Source: Macrobrachium rosenbergii (Eukaryota; Arthropoda; Malacostraca; Decapoda; Palaemonidae). From it: 64,000 bases of DNA. Position numbers and translations under genes: made by a program. The notes beneath the pieces are model-generated. The model had not been told where the DNA came from, made no database searches, and worked only from the letters and a program-made list of their open reading frames with translations. The DNA is taken from positions 22,436,199-22,500,198 of the forward strand of contig NC_089792.1 in the NCBI RefSeq assembly GCF_040412425.1, read 5' to 3'. Positions 26,160-38,504 of the stretch are shown here, piece after piece. How positions within the stretch are numbered: position 1 is the first letter of the stretch; the number at the start of each line of letters is the position of its first letter.

Positions 26160-27322
26160 AAACAGTTAGAGCGTTATAAGGCACCAGGAGAGGATGGTTT
26201 ATTCCCGGAAATGTTTAAAGTGGAGGAGAATAGATTACTATCAATTTCAGGGACCGCGAGTCATCGTTTTCCTCAAATATCTGACAAACTAATTATTTGA
26301 TCGAAATGGTACTTTGACACAGTGTACTAGACACCTCCCGCTAATTTTTGGTAATATAGTGCATTGTCAAGTGGTTTTAGTTAGGCGTTTACTCTTGACT
26401 TGCATGGTGTTGCCAAGCATCACCAAACTATGCATTCGAACGTCCTTTATCCCCATCCCGTCCCTCCTCCCCTTCCCTCCTCATCCCTCCCTCAACTCAC
26501 TTTCCTGGCCTCCCCATCTCCCCCCCCCATCCTGTCTATGAGGGATAGCTGACGTTCGATTGCGTAGAATAGTCCTGCTGACTTATGCGACTTTGCCTTT
26601 AAAAGTCAAGAGTAAACGCCTTAACTAACACCATTTGACAATGCATAATATTACCAAAAATTAGCGGGAGGTGTCTTGTACACTGTGTCAAAGTATCATT
26701 TCGATCAAATAATTTGTTTGAAAGATATTTGAGATAAACGATGACTCGCGCTCCCTGAAATGGATAGTAGTACTGTATTTGTCTTGAAGATATTATTCAG
26801 TGAGATATGGGTGACAGGGATAATAATATTAGTTTGGAATAATGGTGTGATCATTAAAGTTCCAAAGAAAGGTGATCTGAGGAGGTGTGATAATTGGAGG
26901 GGAATCACTTTGTCACCTGTAGCCTTGAAAATTTTCAGTATTGTTGAATAGGTTGGAGCCAGTGACTGATGGTATTCTGAGGGATGAACAGGCCGGTTTT
27001 AGAAAAGGGCGGGGTTGCATTGATCAGATCTTCATAGTCAGGCATTTAATGCAGCAAGCAAATGAAATGAAAACTCCGTTAAGTCTTTGTTTTGCTGATT
27101 TTGAAAAGGCGTTTGATAGCATTTCGAGACGGACTATGGGAAAAATCATGAGGCATTATGGAATACCGGAAAAGTTTGTGACGGTTATCATGAACATGCA
27201 TGATGGCAACATCTTGTAAAGTTGTGGCTGATGGGTGTTTGAATGAATGATCCATTTGAAGTCAAGTCTGGTGTGATTCAGGGTGGCATTCTGTCTCCTC
27301 TGTTGTTTGTATTGGTCGTAGT
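26160..27322 (+). pseudogene. Dead LINE (non-LTR retrotransposon) reverse transcriptase, interrupted by a MITE
   Basis: This is a relic of a reverse transcriptase that would copy LINE RNA into DNA at the target site. Three frame-shifted pieces are legible in order. The first (26160-26240) reads YKAPGEDGLFPEMFK, the usual KAPGxDGxxxE block before the catalytic core. The second (26767-26950) reads GVIIKVPKKGD followed by NWRGITL. The third (26941-27219) reads DEQAGFRKGRGCIDQIF, then FADFEKAFDSI carrying the first catalytic Asp, then 27251-27322 gives GVIQGGILSPLLF in a further frame. The YADD box, thumb, endonuclease and 3' end are absent; recognisable LINE sequence stops near 27325. A 524-bp MITE separates pieces one and two. 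Frameshifts at about 26940 and 27220-27250 and in-frame stops rule out function. The blocks are typical of invertebrate LINEs; I cannot name the clade without a tree. Confidence 0.9.
26241..26764. mobile_element. 524-bp MITE with about 162-bp terminal inverted repeats and TA target duplication
   Basis: The left arm (26241-26402) and right arm (26602-26764) are inverted copies. By hand I count about 13 mismatches and one gap over about 161 positions. A second, weaker inverted block (26431-26457 against 26532-26560) continues inward, so most of the element can fold into one hairpin. The dinucleotide TA lies directly outside both ends (26239-26240 and 26765-26766), as expected for Tc1/mariner- or PIF-type insertion. 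The centre (26455-26530) is pyrimidine-rich and noncoding. It sits inside a LINE reverse transcriptase whose reading resumes on its far side, so it inserted after the LINE. Confidence 0.9.
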
Positions 27323-27324
27323 AT

Positions 27325-27604
27325 GAAACTTCGTGGCTGAGACTGGAGGAGGAGGGGATGAAAGCTGAGGAGGGGGGGAGGATGAGGATGTCGAGGGACG
27401 AGGAAAAGAAGGTTGTGAGGAGGAGGTGGATGCAAAGGGGGAGGAGGGATTAGAAGACTCAGCTAGTGTTGCCACATTACTTTCGATGCTCCTCTTCACT
27501 GGTGGATGGCGAGCTTCATCATTAAAATAACCGCTAGGCAGCGATCTCTTCTTCCTGGTTCGAGTCACCACCCTCACTGACATTTCAGCTACTAACGCTT
27601 CCAA
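27325..27604 (-). pseudogene. Possible N-terminus of a second, tandem PLE copy (basic and Ser/Pro-rich)
   Basis: A minus-strand frame starts at 27604 and runs to the LINE junction near 27325. It begins MEALVAEMSVRVVTRTRKKR, continues LPSGYFNDEARHPPVKR, then becomes a Ser/Pro-rich stretch of about 45 residues. It lies downstream, in the same orientation, of the PLE GIY-YIG remnant and just past its terminal module. PLEs are often tandemly arranged, so it could be the start of the next copy, cut off where LINE sequence begins. I see no catalytic motif. The alternative is an unrelated low-complexity host exon or ORF. The assignment is by position and orientation, not by homology I could verify. 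Confidence 0.35.
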
Positions 27605-27732
27605 AAATTAAAAAACTATCCAATTAAATAGCAGAAGAATGATGAGTGCTTAGCCATGAGCTGTAAACACAACTATAGGTGTTGTCACTAACCAGCGGGG
27701 GTGGGGACTATTACATAAAACCCCCGGATTAC

Positions 27733-27845
27733 AAATTGATATAAACGGTTTTTATTATAGCATGCAGACTTTTAAGCTAATCCATAAATGCAAAATTTGG
27801 CATCACTGGAGTGTTGAATTTCTGTTGGTTGGCAGGTTTCATTCT
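27733..27845 (+). repeat. Left inverted terminal module of the PLE remnant
   Basis: This block is inverted relative to 28640-28765. The innermost strong match is 25 bp without mismatch (27760-27784 against 28706-28731). The similarity extends inward to about 27845 and outward to about 27733 with more differences. Penelope-like elements are known for terminal repeats (pLTRs) that may be direct or inverted, so I read this as one pLTR end. Confidence 0.75.
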
Positions 27846-28691
27846 CTTGCTTGTAGTCTATGCAGCAGCAAGGACATTACTAGTGCTCAACAGGACACGT
27901 CCTATGGCACAGCGAGCAACAAAGGACGTGAGCGAGAGCGTAATTTCCGTCTCTGGCCGATGAATTTATTCTGTTCCATTGTTGGTATTTTCTATCGTAT
28001 TCATGAGTATTTTGTCGCTCGTTTCTAACTTCAGATTCTCATAGGTGTCTTGTGGTTTCCTAGAAGAAGGGCGGGTGAAGTCCGTGTTCCTTTGTATGTT
28101 TAAAGCAAGCCGCTGCTGATTAAACTTACGGCTTCTGCTGGTTACAGTCTGTGGAACCGAGCCTCTCTATGCACGATCTCTGTGCCTTCTAATATAATTC
28201 ATATAATTCTGGTTTCCGGGCATGGTCATCCACATTGTGCTGAAAAATATAGCCCCTTGGTTACGGTGAGCTTGTAATCGTCGTCGTAGAGTGAAAGAGG
28301 TGCCACCTGCTTAGCAATTGCTGGGGGCTCGAAATGTCCCTTAGGTACATTTAAATTTACATACCACGTTGGTTGACTCCCACATCTCTTCTCAGGAGGC
28401 GGTGCTCTTTTGCATAACGAGGCTGCTGACCAGGTTCGGGCGGCAGTAGACTCATAAGGAGATGATCTTTTTTTGATTTGTAGTTGTGGCACCATTTGCG
28501 ATTATTCTCTTTATGGTTTTGACCTCCTTAAACTGACTATGGTATGCCATTCTATAGTATGGTTTCATGTTTCCTGGTGAGATAGAGGTTGTCACTGGTT
28601 TGTGGGCATACATATCCAATTGCATGCAGTTGCTTTTGTATGCAACCTTGAGACCCACCGACCAATAGGAATTCAAGACCAGTGACGTCAT
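27785..28691 (-). pseudogene. Penelope-like element remnant: linker and GIY-YIG endonuclease region
   Basis: The minus strand carries the C-terminal part of a Penelope-like retroelement polyprotein, broken by stops and frameshifts. At 28452-28691 it reads KPYYRMAYHSQFKEVKTIKR followed by IIANGATT and RVYCRPNLVSSLV-like text. This matches the usual linker after the reverse transcriptase (xYHxxFxxxxxxxxxII, then xIYYRxRKTxxLVM). At 28200-28378 it reads STNVVCKFKCT, then GGTSFTLRRRLQAHRNQGAIF, then QHNVDDHARKPEL in another frame. This corresponds to the GIY-YIG nuclease family pattern VVYKFxCPE, then YIGxTTxTLxxRLxxH, then GAIxxH. The nuclease would nick target DNA during insertion. Stop codons occur after KCT and within the YIG-like segment, and a frameshift follows GAIF. 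The reverse transcriptase portion is missing. Long inverted terminal modules flank it. Confidence 0.85.
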
Positions 28692-28765
28692 ATTTTACGT
28701 TTAAGGATTAGCTTAAAAGTCTGCATGCTATCAAAAGACTGTTTATGTCAATTAATAATCTAAGT
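28640..28765 (-). repeat. Right inverted terminal module of the PLE remnant
   Basis: This is the inverted partner of 27733-27845, directly upstream (minus-strand sense) of the PLE linker region. On its outer side it is followed on the plus strand by a hammerhead-like motif at 28761-28811. Confidence 0.75.
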
Positions 28766-28811
28766 CCTGAAGACGCCGCAAATAGGTGGTGAAACGGTTC
28801 CGTCAACTACA
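28761..28811 (+). ncRNA. Hammerhead-ribozyme-like motif beside the PLE terminal module
   Basis: The order CTGAAGA (28767-28773), then GAAAC (28791-28795), then GTC (28802-28804) matches the hammerhead core CUGANGA / GAAA / NUH exactly. A short helix III (ACGG/CCGT) fits between GAAA and the cleavage triplet. Helix II is weak: only CGCC with GGTG pairs, leaving unpaired bases next to GAAA. PLE termini are known to carry minimal hammerheads, and this motif abuts a PLE remnant. Activity is doubtful. Confidence 0.45.
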
Positions 28812-28951
28812 ATAAGTAAATGGAAAGAAACGTGAATAAATTTTCCTTATTCCTGAGAAGCTTGCCTCACGAGAAAAAGAAGTAAAGTGTGATTTGAAGT
28901 CTAGATAAAAAGATAGTCTCTGCAAATAATGCCATTTACTTCAACAGGAAT

Positions 28952-28952
<1 letters not shown>

Positions 28953-29008
<56 letters not shown>

Positions 29009-29030
29009 TATATGTATGTATATATATATA

Positions 29031-29097
<67 letters not shown>
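28953..29097. repeat. (AT)n, two blocks
   Basis: AT interrupted near 29006-29036. Confidence 0.96.
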
Positions 29098-29098
<1 letters not shown>

Positions 29099-29099
29099 T

Positions 29100-29433
29100 T
29101 ATAGATAAGTGCTTTTGCGGACTGCTCTATTAGTAAGAACCCTTGCTGGCATCAAGCCAGCATAAATGTGTTTCCCTTACAATTCTTGTAAGTTTAAGAA
29201 AGGCGCATTCCAACCTGTGTCAGGATATCGAGAATCTGTATTTCATCTCCCATCCATTAAGCTAAAGGAGCTTTTCAGTCTTCCAGGTCTTGCACCTTTT
29301 TCTTCTCGTTCCAGGCATTCCATTAAGAGGAATTCCTATTCGGCCATTTTAATTCCCTAGTATAGTAGGTCTTATAAATCTTCCACATTCCTCATTCCTT
29401 CACCAACAAAGCGGCTTACGTGATTGCACACAC

Positions 29434-29499
<66 letters not shown>

Positions 29500-30015
29500 C
29501 TTACGATTTTGGCAACACTTAATATCACCATACCCTGATCATTTGAATGCCTAATATGAGGAAGTTTGTTCTTGGCAATAACCAACTTTCTTTCAGTAGC
29601 TGCTAGAAGAACGACAAGGGGAAGGAAGGAAAGTCCTCCTATGGGGGAAATAGGTTTTTTTTCACTACTGCTGGAGATGAGTTGCATAGGTCTGGTGATC
29701 TTTCGATAATAATGGTCAAGTTCTCGATACGTTTGCTAACTCCGTTAAGTGGTGGCGGGGGTCCCTCTGTGTTGTTCGGAAGATGCAACTGCTGTTCGTA
29801 TGATCGTAAGTGCGCGTGAGCCAGTGAGCTAGCTTGCTAACGCTGCTTTGTGTGAGGAAATGATAAACTTCTGTATTGTTCCAGTCTTTTTTAAATTAAA
29901 ACATTTAACTAACAGTTTGCAAGAAAGTAATTGTCGATTTTATCTACTCGACAGACTAAAAGGAATTATCAGATTGTTTGTTTATTTAAGCGCATGTGTA
30001 ACTGTCACACCATGC

Positions 30016-30020
<5 letters not shown>
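29100..30020. other. No gene seen outside the (GA)31
   Basis: Nothing recognisable. Confidence 0.7.
29437..29498. repeat. (GA)31
   Basis: Pure tract preceded by CACACA. Confidence 0.97.

Positions 30021-30021
<1 letters not shown>

Positions 30022-30099
<78 letters not shown>
30022..30099. repeat. (AT)39
   Basis: Pure AT steps. Confidence 0.97.
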
Positions 30100-31660
<1,561 letters not shown>

Positions 31661-31661
31661 C

Positions 31662-31748
31662 CACTGAATTGGGCTGCCAATTCTAATGCTTCAGCAGTCA
31701 TTTCTGGTGGATCTCCAATAACACACGCAGGGAAATCTAATAACGATC
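31662..31748 (-). CDS. Candidate 87-bp internal exon
   Basis: The minus strand has an acceptor-like CTTACAAAACAG, then 29 codons in one open frame reading SLLDFPACVIGDPPEMTAEA followed by LELAAQFSG, then a donor-like GTAAAAAG. Length and bordering signals suit a small exon with entry phase 2 and exit phase 1. The family is not recognised. The polypyrimidine tract is poor, so support is limited. Confidence 0.25.
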
Positions 31749-32197
31749 CTGTTTTGTAAGATATAAAAAGTTAAAATTTAATAACTGACAGTGATTAATA
31801 TAGCATTCAGACAGCAACTGCCTTAATCAATGCCTTTATAATAGTACCGGTAACTCAAACATAAAATTTACAATTACAATTGTGTGAAGACAAATTAGTG
31901 GCTGAAATCTCTCCAGAGTATATTGCAAATTAATCTAAATCACTTCTTTAGATAGCAAGTAGTCTAACTAGACTGTCAGTTAATGCTTCACAGCAGAAAG
32001 ATCCACTATTTCCAACTATTTTTATTTCTGTTTTTCACTTCTGGGGCATCATGATCAGATATCCTGTCCAGCCACTCCTCATCTTTTTTTATTAACTTAA
32101 AATCTATTCTGTCAAAACATAATTTAACAAACACTATCTTGCCATTTTTGTTCATAAAAAACTTGTACATTTTTGAGGAAGTCATTTAATAAAAAAA

Positions 32198-32463
32198 GTT
32201 AAGTATACCTTGAGTTTAACCAGACCACTGGGCTGATTAACAGCCCTCCATGGACCAATTATTGATTTATTTTAATTGTAAGAACCAATTGGTTACCTAG
32301 GGAATAACCTACAGCTTTTGTTAATCCGAACCACATAATACCGAGAAATGAATTCTCTCACCAGAAATAAACACAAGTTCTAATTCTTCATTGGCCGGCC
32401 GAGATTGAATAGTCCCCTGCAGAGTGCTAGTTGAGAACGGTACCAACCAGTCCAACGAGGAAC
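32198..32463 (-). mobile_element. SINE-B copy, minus strand
   Basis: Reverse-complement landmarks of the family run from the 3' end (TTTAACCAGACCACTGGGC) to GGCCGGCCGAGATTGAA. Beyond these lies the tRNA-like 5' part (GTTGGACTGGTTGGTACC on the minus strand, 32440-32463). It abuts an open, protein-like segment at 32463-32653. Confidence 0.85.
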
Positions 32464-32653
32464 TTCCAACAATCAAACACCTTTCCCAACACATTTTCAC
32501 AATACCTACTAATTTTGCCATCTTTTGTCATCCCTTTTGCACTAAAATTGTCTTGCTACACTCTTCTTCAAACCCAGCAAGCACATTCAGATTCCCAAAA
32601 CCTTTTTCTAAACCATATGCACACCTTAGCTCTTCATCTCCATCTGACTTTGT
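32463..32653 (-). pseudogene. Protein-like segment ending at a SINE-B insertion
   Basis: After an acceptor-like TTTTTCATCTTCTAAG the minus strand reads TKSDGDEELRCAYGLEKGFG, then NLNVLAGFEEECSKTILVQK. It then continues after an apparent one-base shift as GMTKDGKISRYCENVLGKVF and DCWKFLV, up to where SINE-B begins. The need for a frameshift suggests a pseudogene or chance reading. It lies on the same strand as the candidate exon at 31662-31748. Confidence 0.25.
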
Positions 32654-32699
32654 CTTAGAAGATGAAAAACATATTCACCTTCAACTTGTTGATGAATAG

Positions 32700-35662
32700 G
32701 TAACAGAAACAAGAAAAAGAGAGCAGAACGTAAATGAGAAAGCAATTTATCATTAGCTATCATGAAGGAGTGAGTATTGGGATAAAAACTCAAAACTTAA
32801 AGTGGCAGTGGCCGACAAAGACCAGTAAATTTTTTTGTTTATTTGATTTTAAACGTCATATCACTGATTACTTTATTGTAGTGCATTAGAGCTGCATGCA
32901 CCTATTTGTTCAATTACTGAGCTGACGGCCAATACTGAGTTTCCTTTCATGCTTTTCATGAATGAAGAATTATGATGCTTTAGCTGCAGACTCTTTTGTC
33001 ATTGACATGAATAAGTTCCCTCAGAGTAAATTCAGAAACATTATTTTAGAACAATTATATCACAAATTCAAACATAAATCTTTGACTTTATGAGTTTTAC
33101 GTTACTGTAAATAATTATTGCTGCGGTACTGTAAAATTTTAAATGGTAATCTAACTGTCATTACCAGAGGAAATATTTCATTTACTATTTGCTGTTGACA
33201 TATTAGTTTCTCTGTCTGCCATTTCTCTGTATTTTTACAAATCCAAAGATACATAAGTGATAATGGACCTTTTTAGTATTTATATACATATACGTAATTG
33301 AGGTGAGAAAATAAAAAAAATATATGTTGAGAAAAGGTTTGTGGGCCAAATACTAGCCTGCACGGACCAGTTATTAAGTTTTTTTTTTTAAATTATATTT
33401 GGCTTGTTTACGGGAAAAACTTACTCTTTGTTACTAACTTTAATACATTCTCTCCATGGTATATAAAACACAAGTGGCGAAGTGATACATTCTATTTGTC
33501 GAATAATCCCCATATTGCTCTTGCAGGACGTAGACATAACGAGAGTGGAATCCAAAGTATTCTTAATTGGGATTTTATTTGACGCATTTCTGTCGAATAA
33601 TCAGCTGCTTTGTTCGTCTCTCTTAGAATAATTATTCATTTTCGTCTCTTGTCTCAAGATTTTCATAACAGTTAAGCAATTCATTCATTGGTCAAAGGTT
33701 TTATTAAAGAATTATACTGTGCACGTTTCTGTTTGTTTAAATGATAATATATGTTGAGTGACTGAATTTGCGTGTGCAATATGAATCTTGTCAAGGAAAC
33801 CATTAAAATAGATTGAAATGCATGGAACTGAAAAAATTTTTTTTTTCAAATTACAGAGTTCACCGAGATGCATTTTTGTGTGCAAATAATGGTTTATTAA
33901 ACGGACATTCGAGTTGGAAAATGAAGGCCATTAATCTGACCATTAAGTAATTAGTTCCAATAATGACGTTACAGAAAATGAACAATTATTTTTGTGAATG
34001 TTTTTTGTACCATAGGCTGATGTATATTAATCTGTACCCTGATTTTTAGGCCATAAGAAACTTTGTTATTTTGAAGGCATATATTTTTACAGAGTTTTAG
34101 GACTTAATATAATTTTATACTTCATCTTTGTAAGAATAATATAACCAATGAATATATTGTTTGTGTTGGTTGGACATCTTAAATTTTAATATTATTTAGT
34201 GGCTGTTTTTCAAAGAATAACATAACTCACACTGGCTTATATTTTTATCCAGCTCTGCTCAGACCTTTAGTTACTAAGGAAAATAGAAGTGAATTATTTT
34301 CCCGTAAACTCTCAATATGAAACTTTCTAATATAATGTCCATAATTTCGATGTATTTTCCATCCAAGTTTCTGAAGGAGGAGCCAAATATCATCACCAGT
34401 TGTTTAACTGACGACTGAGGAAAAGTATTTAATTACTCTTTTGCGCCTTTCTCTCTCTCTCTCTTATTAAGTGAATTGCTGCTCTCTCTCTCTCTCTTCC
34501 GCCCCCTCATCCTGCAGCTCAAGCCAAAATTATCTGGAAACTTGAATTGAATCACTGACTTTTCAGTGTCTGCAGACCTGGGTCTTTATTTTTTCCGAAG
34601 TCATTTCCGTCACACCTCAGGTGTCTTCCTTTCTCATAACCAGCACTGTCATTTCCTGCTGGCGACACTTTTGCCTTTCTGCATGTTTCCACCCGCTCAT
34701 TGTCATATCACACCTAACACAAATAGTAATGCATTATATATATATATATATAATATATATTTATTTTACTTTTATAATATTGAATAAAAAAATATGTAGG
34801 TATATATCTTTTTAGCGATTTTGGTGAATTTAAGAAAAAAGTTGCAAAACATTTTTTGTAGGGCTAACTTCATTTATACATGCACATTATAATGGATTTA
34901 GGGATGTTTTAACATAGCATAATAAATTACAACACTTTACAATGACATCAAATTTATTTCCGTAGCCATTTAGATAAAGTTACTGAACAACAGAGTGTGC
35001 AAAAAATTACCATCGTGCATGTTCTTATACTACAAGAACATATCAACCCATATCCCCAGCAAGGTTTGGTAGAGCACCTAAAACTCATTTGGCTAAAAAT
35101 CACAATAGTCTCAGGGGACATTGGATAAACAGACCATAACGTAACCTGACAGGTGTCATGGAGGCATAAACAAAAACATTCCAAATTTGATAATCCTAAT
35201 TTCATAAGGCTAAACCGTTATATTTGTTTTGATATAAATACACATTGATAAATCCCTTGACTGAAATGAATATATATTGTTCTAATATATAACCTAGAAA
35301 CAAACATGTTATTTTCCAGTGCAATGAATATAAATGCTTTTGCCCCTTCCCATGAGAACAATCATGCTATCAACTGGTACGTACTGACTCTTCCAGTCTT
35401 GCTGTTCATAGGTTGATGTGGTTGCCAGGTGTCCATTTCAAATAAAAGTGTGTGAATCACCGAATTTAAGTTGATGCTTGGTTTTTTTTTTCATGCATAT
35501 TCTATGTTTATGATTGTATGAAAAATTCTTTGATCAAATTTATAATGTGCTGAGATAGACTCGGGAGGGCCTGTATATATGGTTAATTGGCAACTGTTTC
35601 GTTTGCTGTCTCTTGCTCCTCATCACTCTGGTTGCCGATAATTAATTCCAAACCTTATTTAA
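32700..35662. other. No gene seen
   Basis: Nearly 3 kb of AT-rich, microsatellite-poor sequence with no frame above 85 codons. Confidence 0.65.
34450..34500. repeat. Two short (CT)n blocks
   Basis: CT runs at 34450-34464 and about 34481-34498. Confidence 0.9.
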
Positions 35663-36085
35663 ACCGATATAGGTTTTCAGTGTTGATTTTATTGAGGTAA
35701 TAAACGATTTTATTTATAAAATTCTCATAAATTGTGATAAAAATTCACGTAAATTCTGATAAAAAATTTATGTTATTTGGGATTTGGATTTATTGTTTAG
35801 GTTAACCATATGCTGACAGCACCTGGAAGAAAAGGTGGAGCGTCAGGTGAAAAATGAGAATTAACCAATAAAGCACTGAAGAAAAAGGTGACGTAAAAAA
35901 AAAGAAAATGTTATTTGTTTTGTTTTTGTTTGTATGTCTGTCACGAGGTAGGGGTTTGATTTTGAGTCATAAACCTTTCTGGGATGACAAAGAAGCCGTG
36001 TGCAAAATTTTGTTTGGTTCAGTCAAGCGGTTTAGATTTCTATAGCGTCCAAACAAATATACAAACATTCACTTTCATATAATAA
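35663..36085 (+). mobile_element. 400-bp dispersed repeat D, copy 1
   Basis: This segment and 53219-53600 share the same landmarks in the same order and strand: GAGGTAATAAA, CGTCAGGTGAAAAATGAGA, TTTGTATGTCTGTCA, TAGGGGTTTGATTTT, GTGTGCAAAATTTTGT, GTCAAGCGGTT, and a tail ATATACAAACATTCAC. The end resembles the conserved tails of many arthropod retroelements, in which a phrase like TCAAGCGGTT precedes short ACAAACA repeats. No protein is legible. Confidence 0.85.
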
Positions 36086-36524
36086 ATTATCAAGGAGATA
36101 CCAATAAACCTTAGTAGTTCTGCTCTAAATTTGAAAAGGCACTGCCGCATTAAACTTTAATCATTAATTAAAGGTTAATTATAAGTTACAATTCAACATT
36201 AGCCACACTATATGACTTGCATACATTGTCTTACATTCATGAATATTGAACCCATTCCTTACCAGTGCCGCTTTCATTCAATTCTAGGAGAGCACTTTAT
36301 ATTAACTAGTCTTTTCTCCTATTAATTCCAGATTATTTTACCCAACTATTGCTCTCTGTTCTCTATTTTCACCGGCGCCCACATTTTTACAATATCATCG
36401 TATCAATGCACTCCTAAACCGCGCATTTGCTCCAAATTGTGAATACATCGTATTTCGAGATAACTATCCGATTTGCCCGCTTATGTTTTCTGAATGTCAT
36501 ATGTGATCGAAGTAAATGGCGCAG

Positions 36525-36527
<3 letters not shown>

Positions 36528-36561
<34 letters not shown>
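36528..36561. repeat. (CT)16
   Basis: Uninterrupted. Confidence 0.95.
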
Positions 36562-36563
<2 letters not shown>

Positions 36564-37098
36564 AACCTCAGATCAGGCAGGATCACTTTAGAGTTTCTGA
36601 GTCGTTTTCAGAACTTTAGTTAGAAGACTTTCCCACGGGAAATTAAGTTCTCTTGAATAGAAGTTGACTCTGAAACACATTTTTCAGTTGATGATTTTTA
36701 CAGAACTCAGTCAGATATGCTTTCCTTATTAACACATCGTAAAATGCACCTATGTCTTACGATTCCAAACAGTGAATGAGTGAATAAAATGTAGAAAATT
36801 GTTCAGATTACAGATTCCAAATTTTGAATAAAGAAAATGTCGAAATCCCTCACACTCAAGATTGTTTTGATTTCTAGATTTTGAGGGAAAACAAGAGAGG
36901 AGATGATACCATATCACGAATGGGGGAAGAAACGCTGCTCTTCGCTTCGTGAATTTAAATTCTGGTGTTCGGAAAAGCTAGTTTCGCAAAACTGAATATG
37001 CAATTAATTTATTTGATTTGATTACGGAGACAGTGTCTCAATAATATTGTTAGTGGAAACAGATTAAGTTTTTATTATTTTCTCATTTTGTCTTCGTT

Positions 37099-37100
<2 letters not shown>

Positions 37101-37161
<61 letters not shown>

Positions 37162-37360
37162 TATATATATAGATATATGTATATATTATATATATAATAT
37201 AAATACAATGTATGTATTTATGTATGTATATATACATATATATATGAATATATATAAATGTGTATATGTATGTATATATACATATTTATATATGAATATA
37301 TATATATTTATATAATGTGTGAATATACACTATACATTATATATATAAATATGCATACAC

Positions 37361-37433
<73 letters not shown>
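37101..37433. repeat. (AT)n, degenerate TATG/AT, (AT)n
   Basis: Pure AT at 37101-37157 and 37367-37433 with mixed repeats between. Confidence 0.95.
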
Positions 37434-37436
<3 letters not shown>

Positions 37437-38290
37437 TGTGCCTGATTTTAAGGAAATTTCTCTGACTGACTTGCATAGGCAGAAAATATTTATACCTTTT
37501 AAATTTTGTGTAGATTCGCGCCACGTGACAAATGGTATAGTACTTTACGGAGTAAAAACAAAAAATGGACAACCCAGAATTTCAACAAGATTAGTAATTT
37601 CATGGTAGGATGAAAATAAATGTCTCAGCTTGATGCTGTTTCAAAAAGAATCACAAAAACATGCACAAAACATTCACGGCTCTAAATGTTAACTTTTACG
37701 AGAAGATATGATTTCATTTCGAAAACTTTTATTTATGTATAAAGCAACGGCATGCAAAACTGAGGTTTTTAGGGCACAAACAGGTCTGACAAAATATTGC
37801 AATCATTATTGTAGTTATTTTAAAATGAAGCAAATAAAAGTTTTCAGTATTATTTCCAATCTTGCAATTTCCATCCCCCCCTTTTTTTTATTAAGTCAAT
37901 TACTGACATTTGCAGACTTTTGGTTTTAAATTAGCATAGTTTTAATTGACATTATTTTTACGTGTTTTCTGATTTTTTTACTGTCATTGTCTTCAGAGCT
38001 TCACAGTTTTGTGTGTCCTTCCCACAATCAACAAAGCGGTCATCTGTCAGTTTTCTTTGTTTTGGATATAGTAATAACCAGGTCTGTCTTCTTTTTTGTT
38101 CTTCTTATATTGACTTGAGTCCCAACGGCGCCCACCTGGTGGCCATCACCAACAGGGGTCTCAATATCTTGCGTCGTTTACTGTTTCAGCTTCTGCGATC
38201 AATACATTTTGTCCTAAGGCAAGGTATGATTTCTGTTCGTCAAGTAGAGTTATACATCTACGAATATCTGTATCTGTATCTATATGTATC

Positions 38291-38399
<109 letters not shown>

Positions 38400-38504
38400 T
38401 GTTATCATTTATTGTTCAATTTACGTAATTTTCACAGCCCTGCCAGCCAAGAATACACGTAACCTGTCACTATTAACCTCAAAGACAGGCGTTAATTAGC
38501 CAAA

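Noticed and set aside
27278..27324. C-terminal 16 residues of the Ser/Pro-rich minus frame
   Set aside because: They are read antisense from the LINE reverse transcriptase and are not part of the original protein.
33320..33375. Possible SINE-B fragment (CTGCACGGACCAGTTATTAA)
   Set aside because: Only about 25 bases resemble the SINE-B 3' region and the neighbours do not follow.
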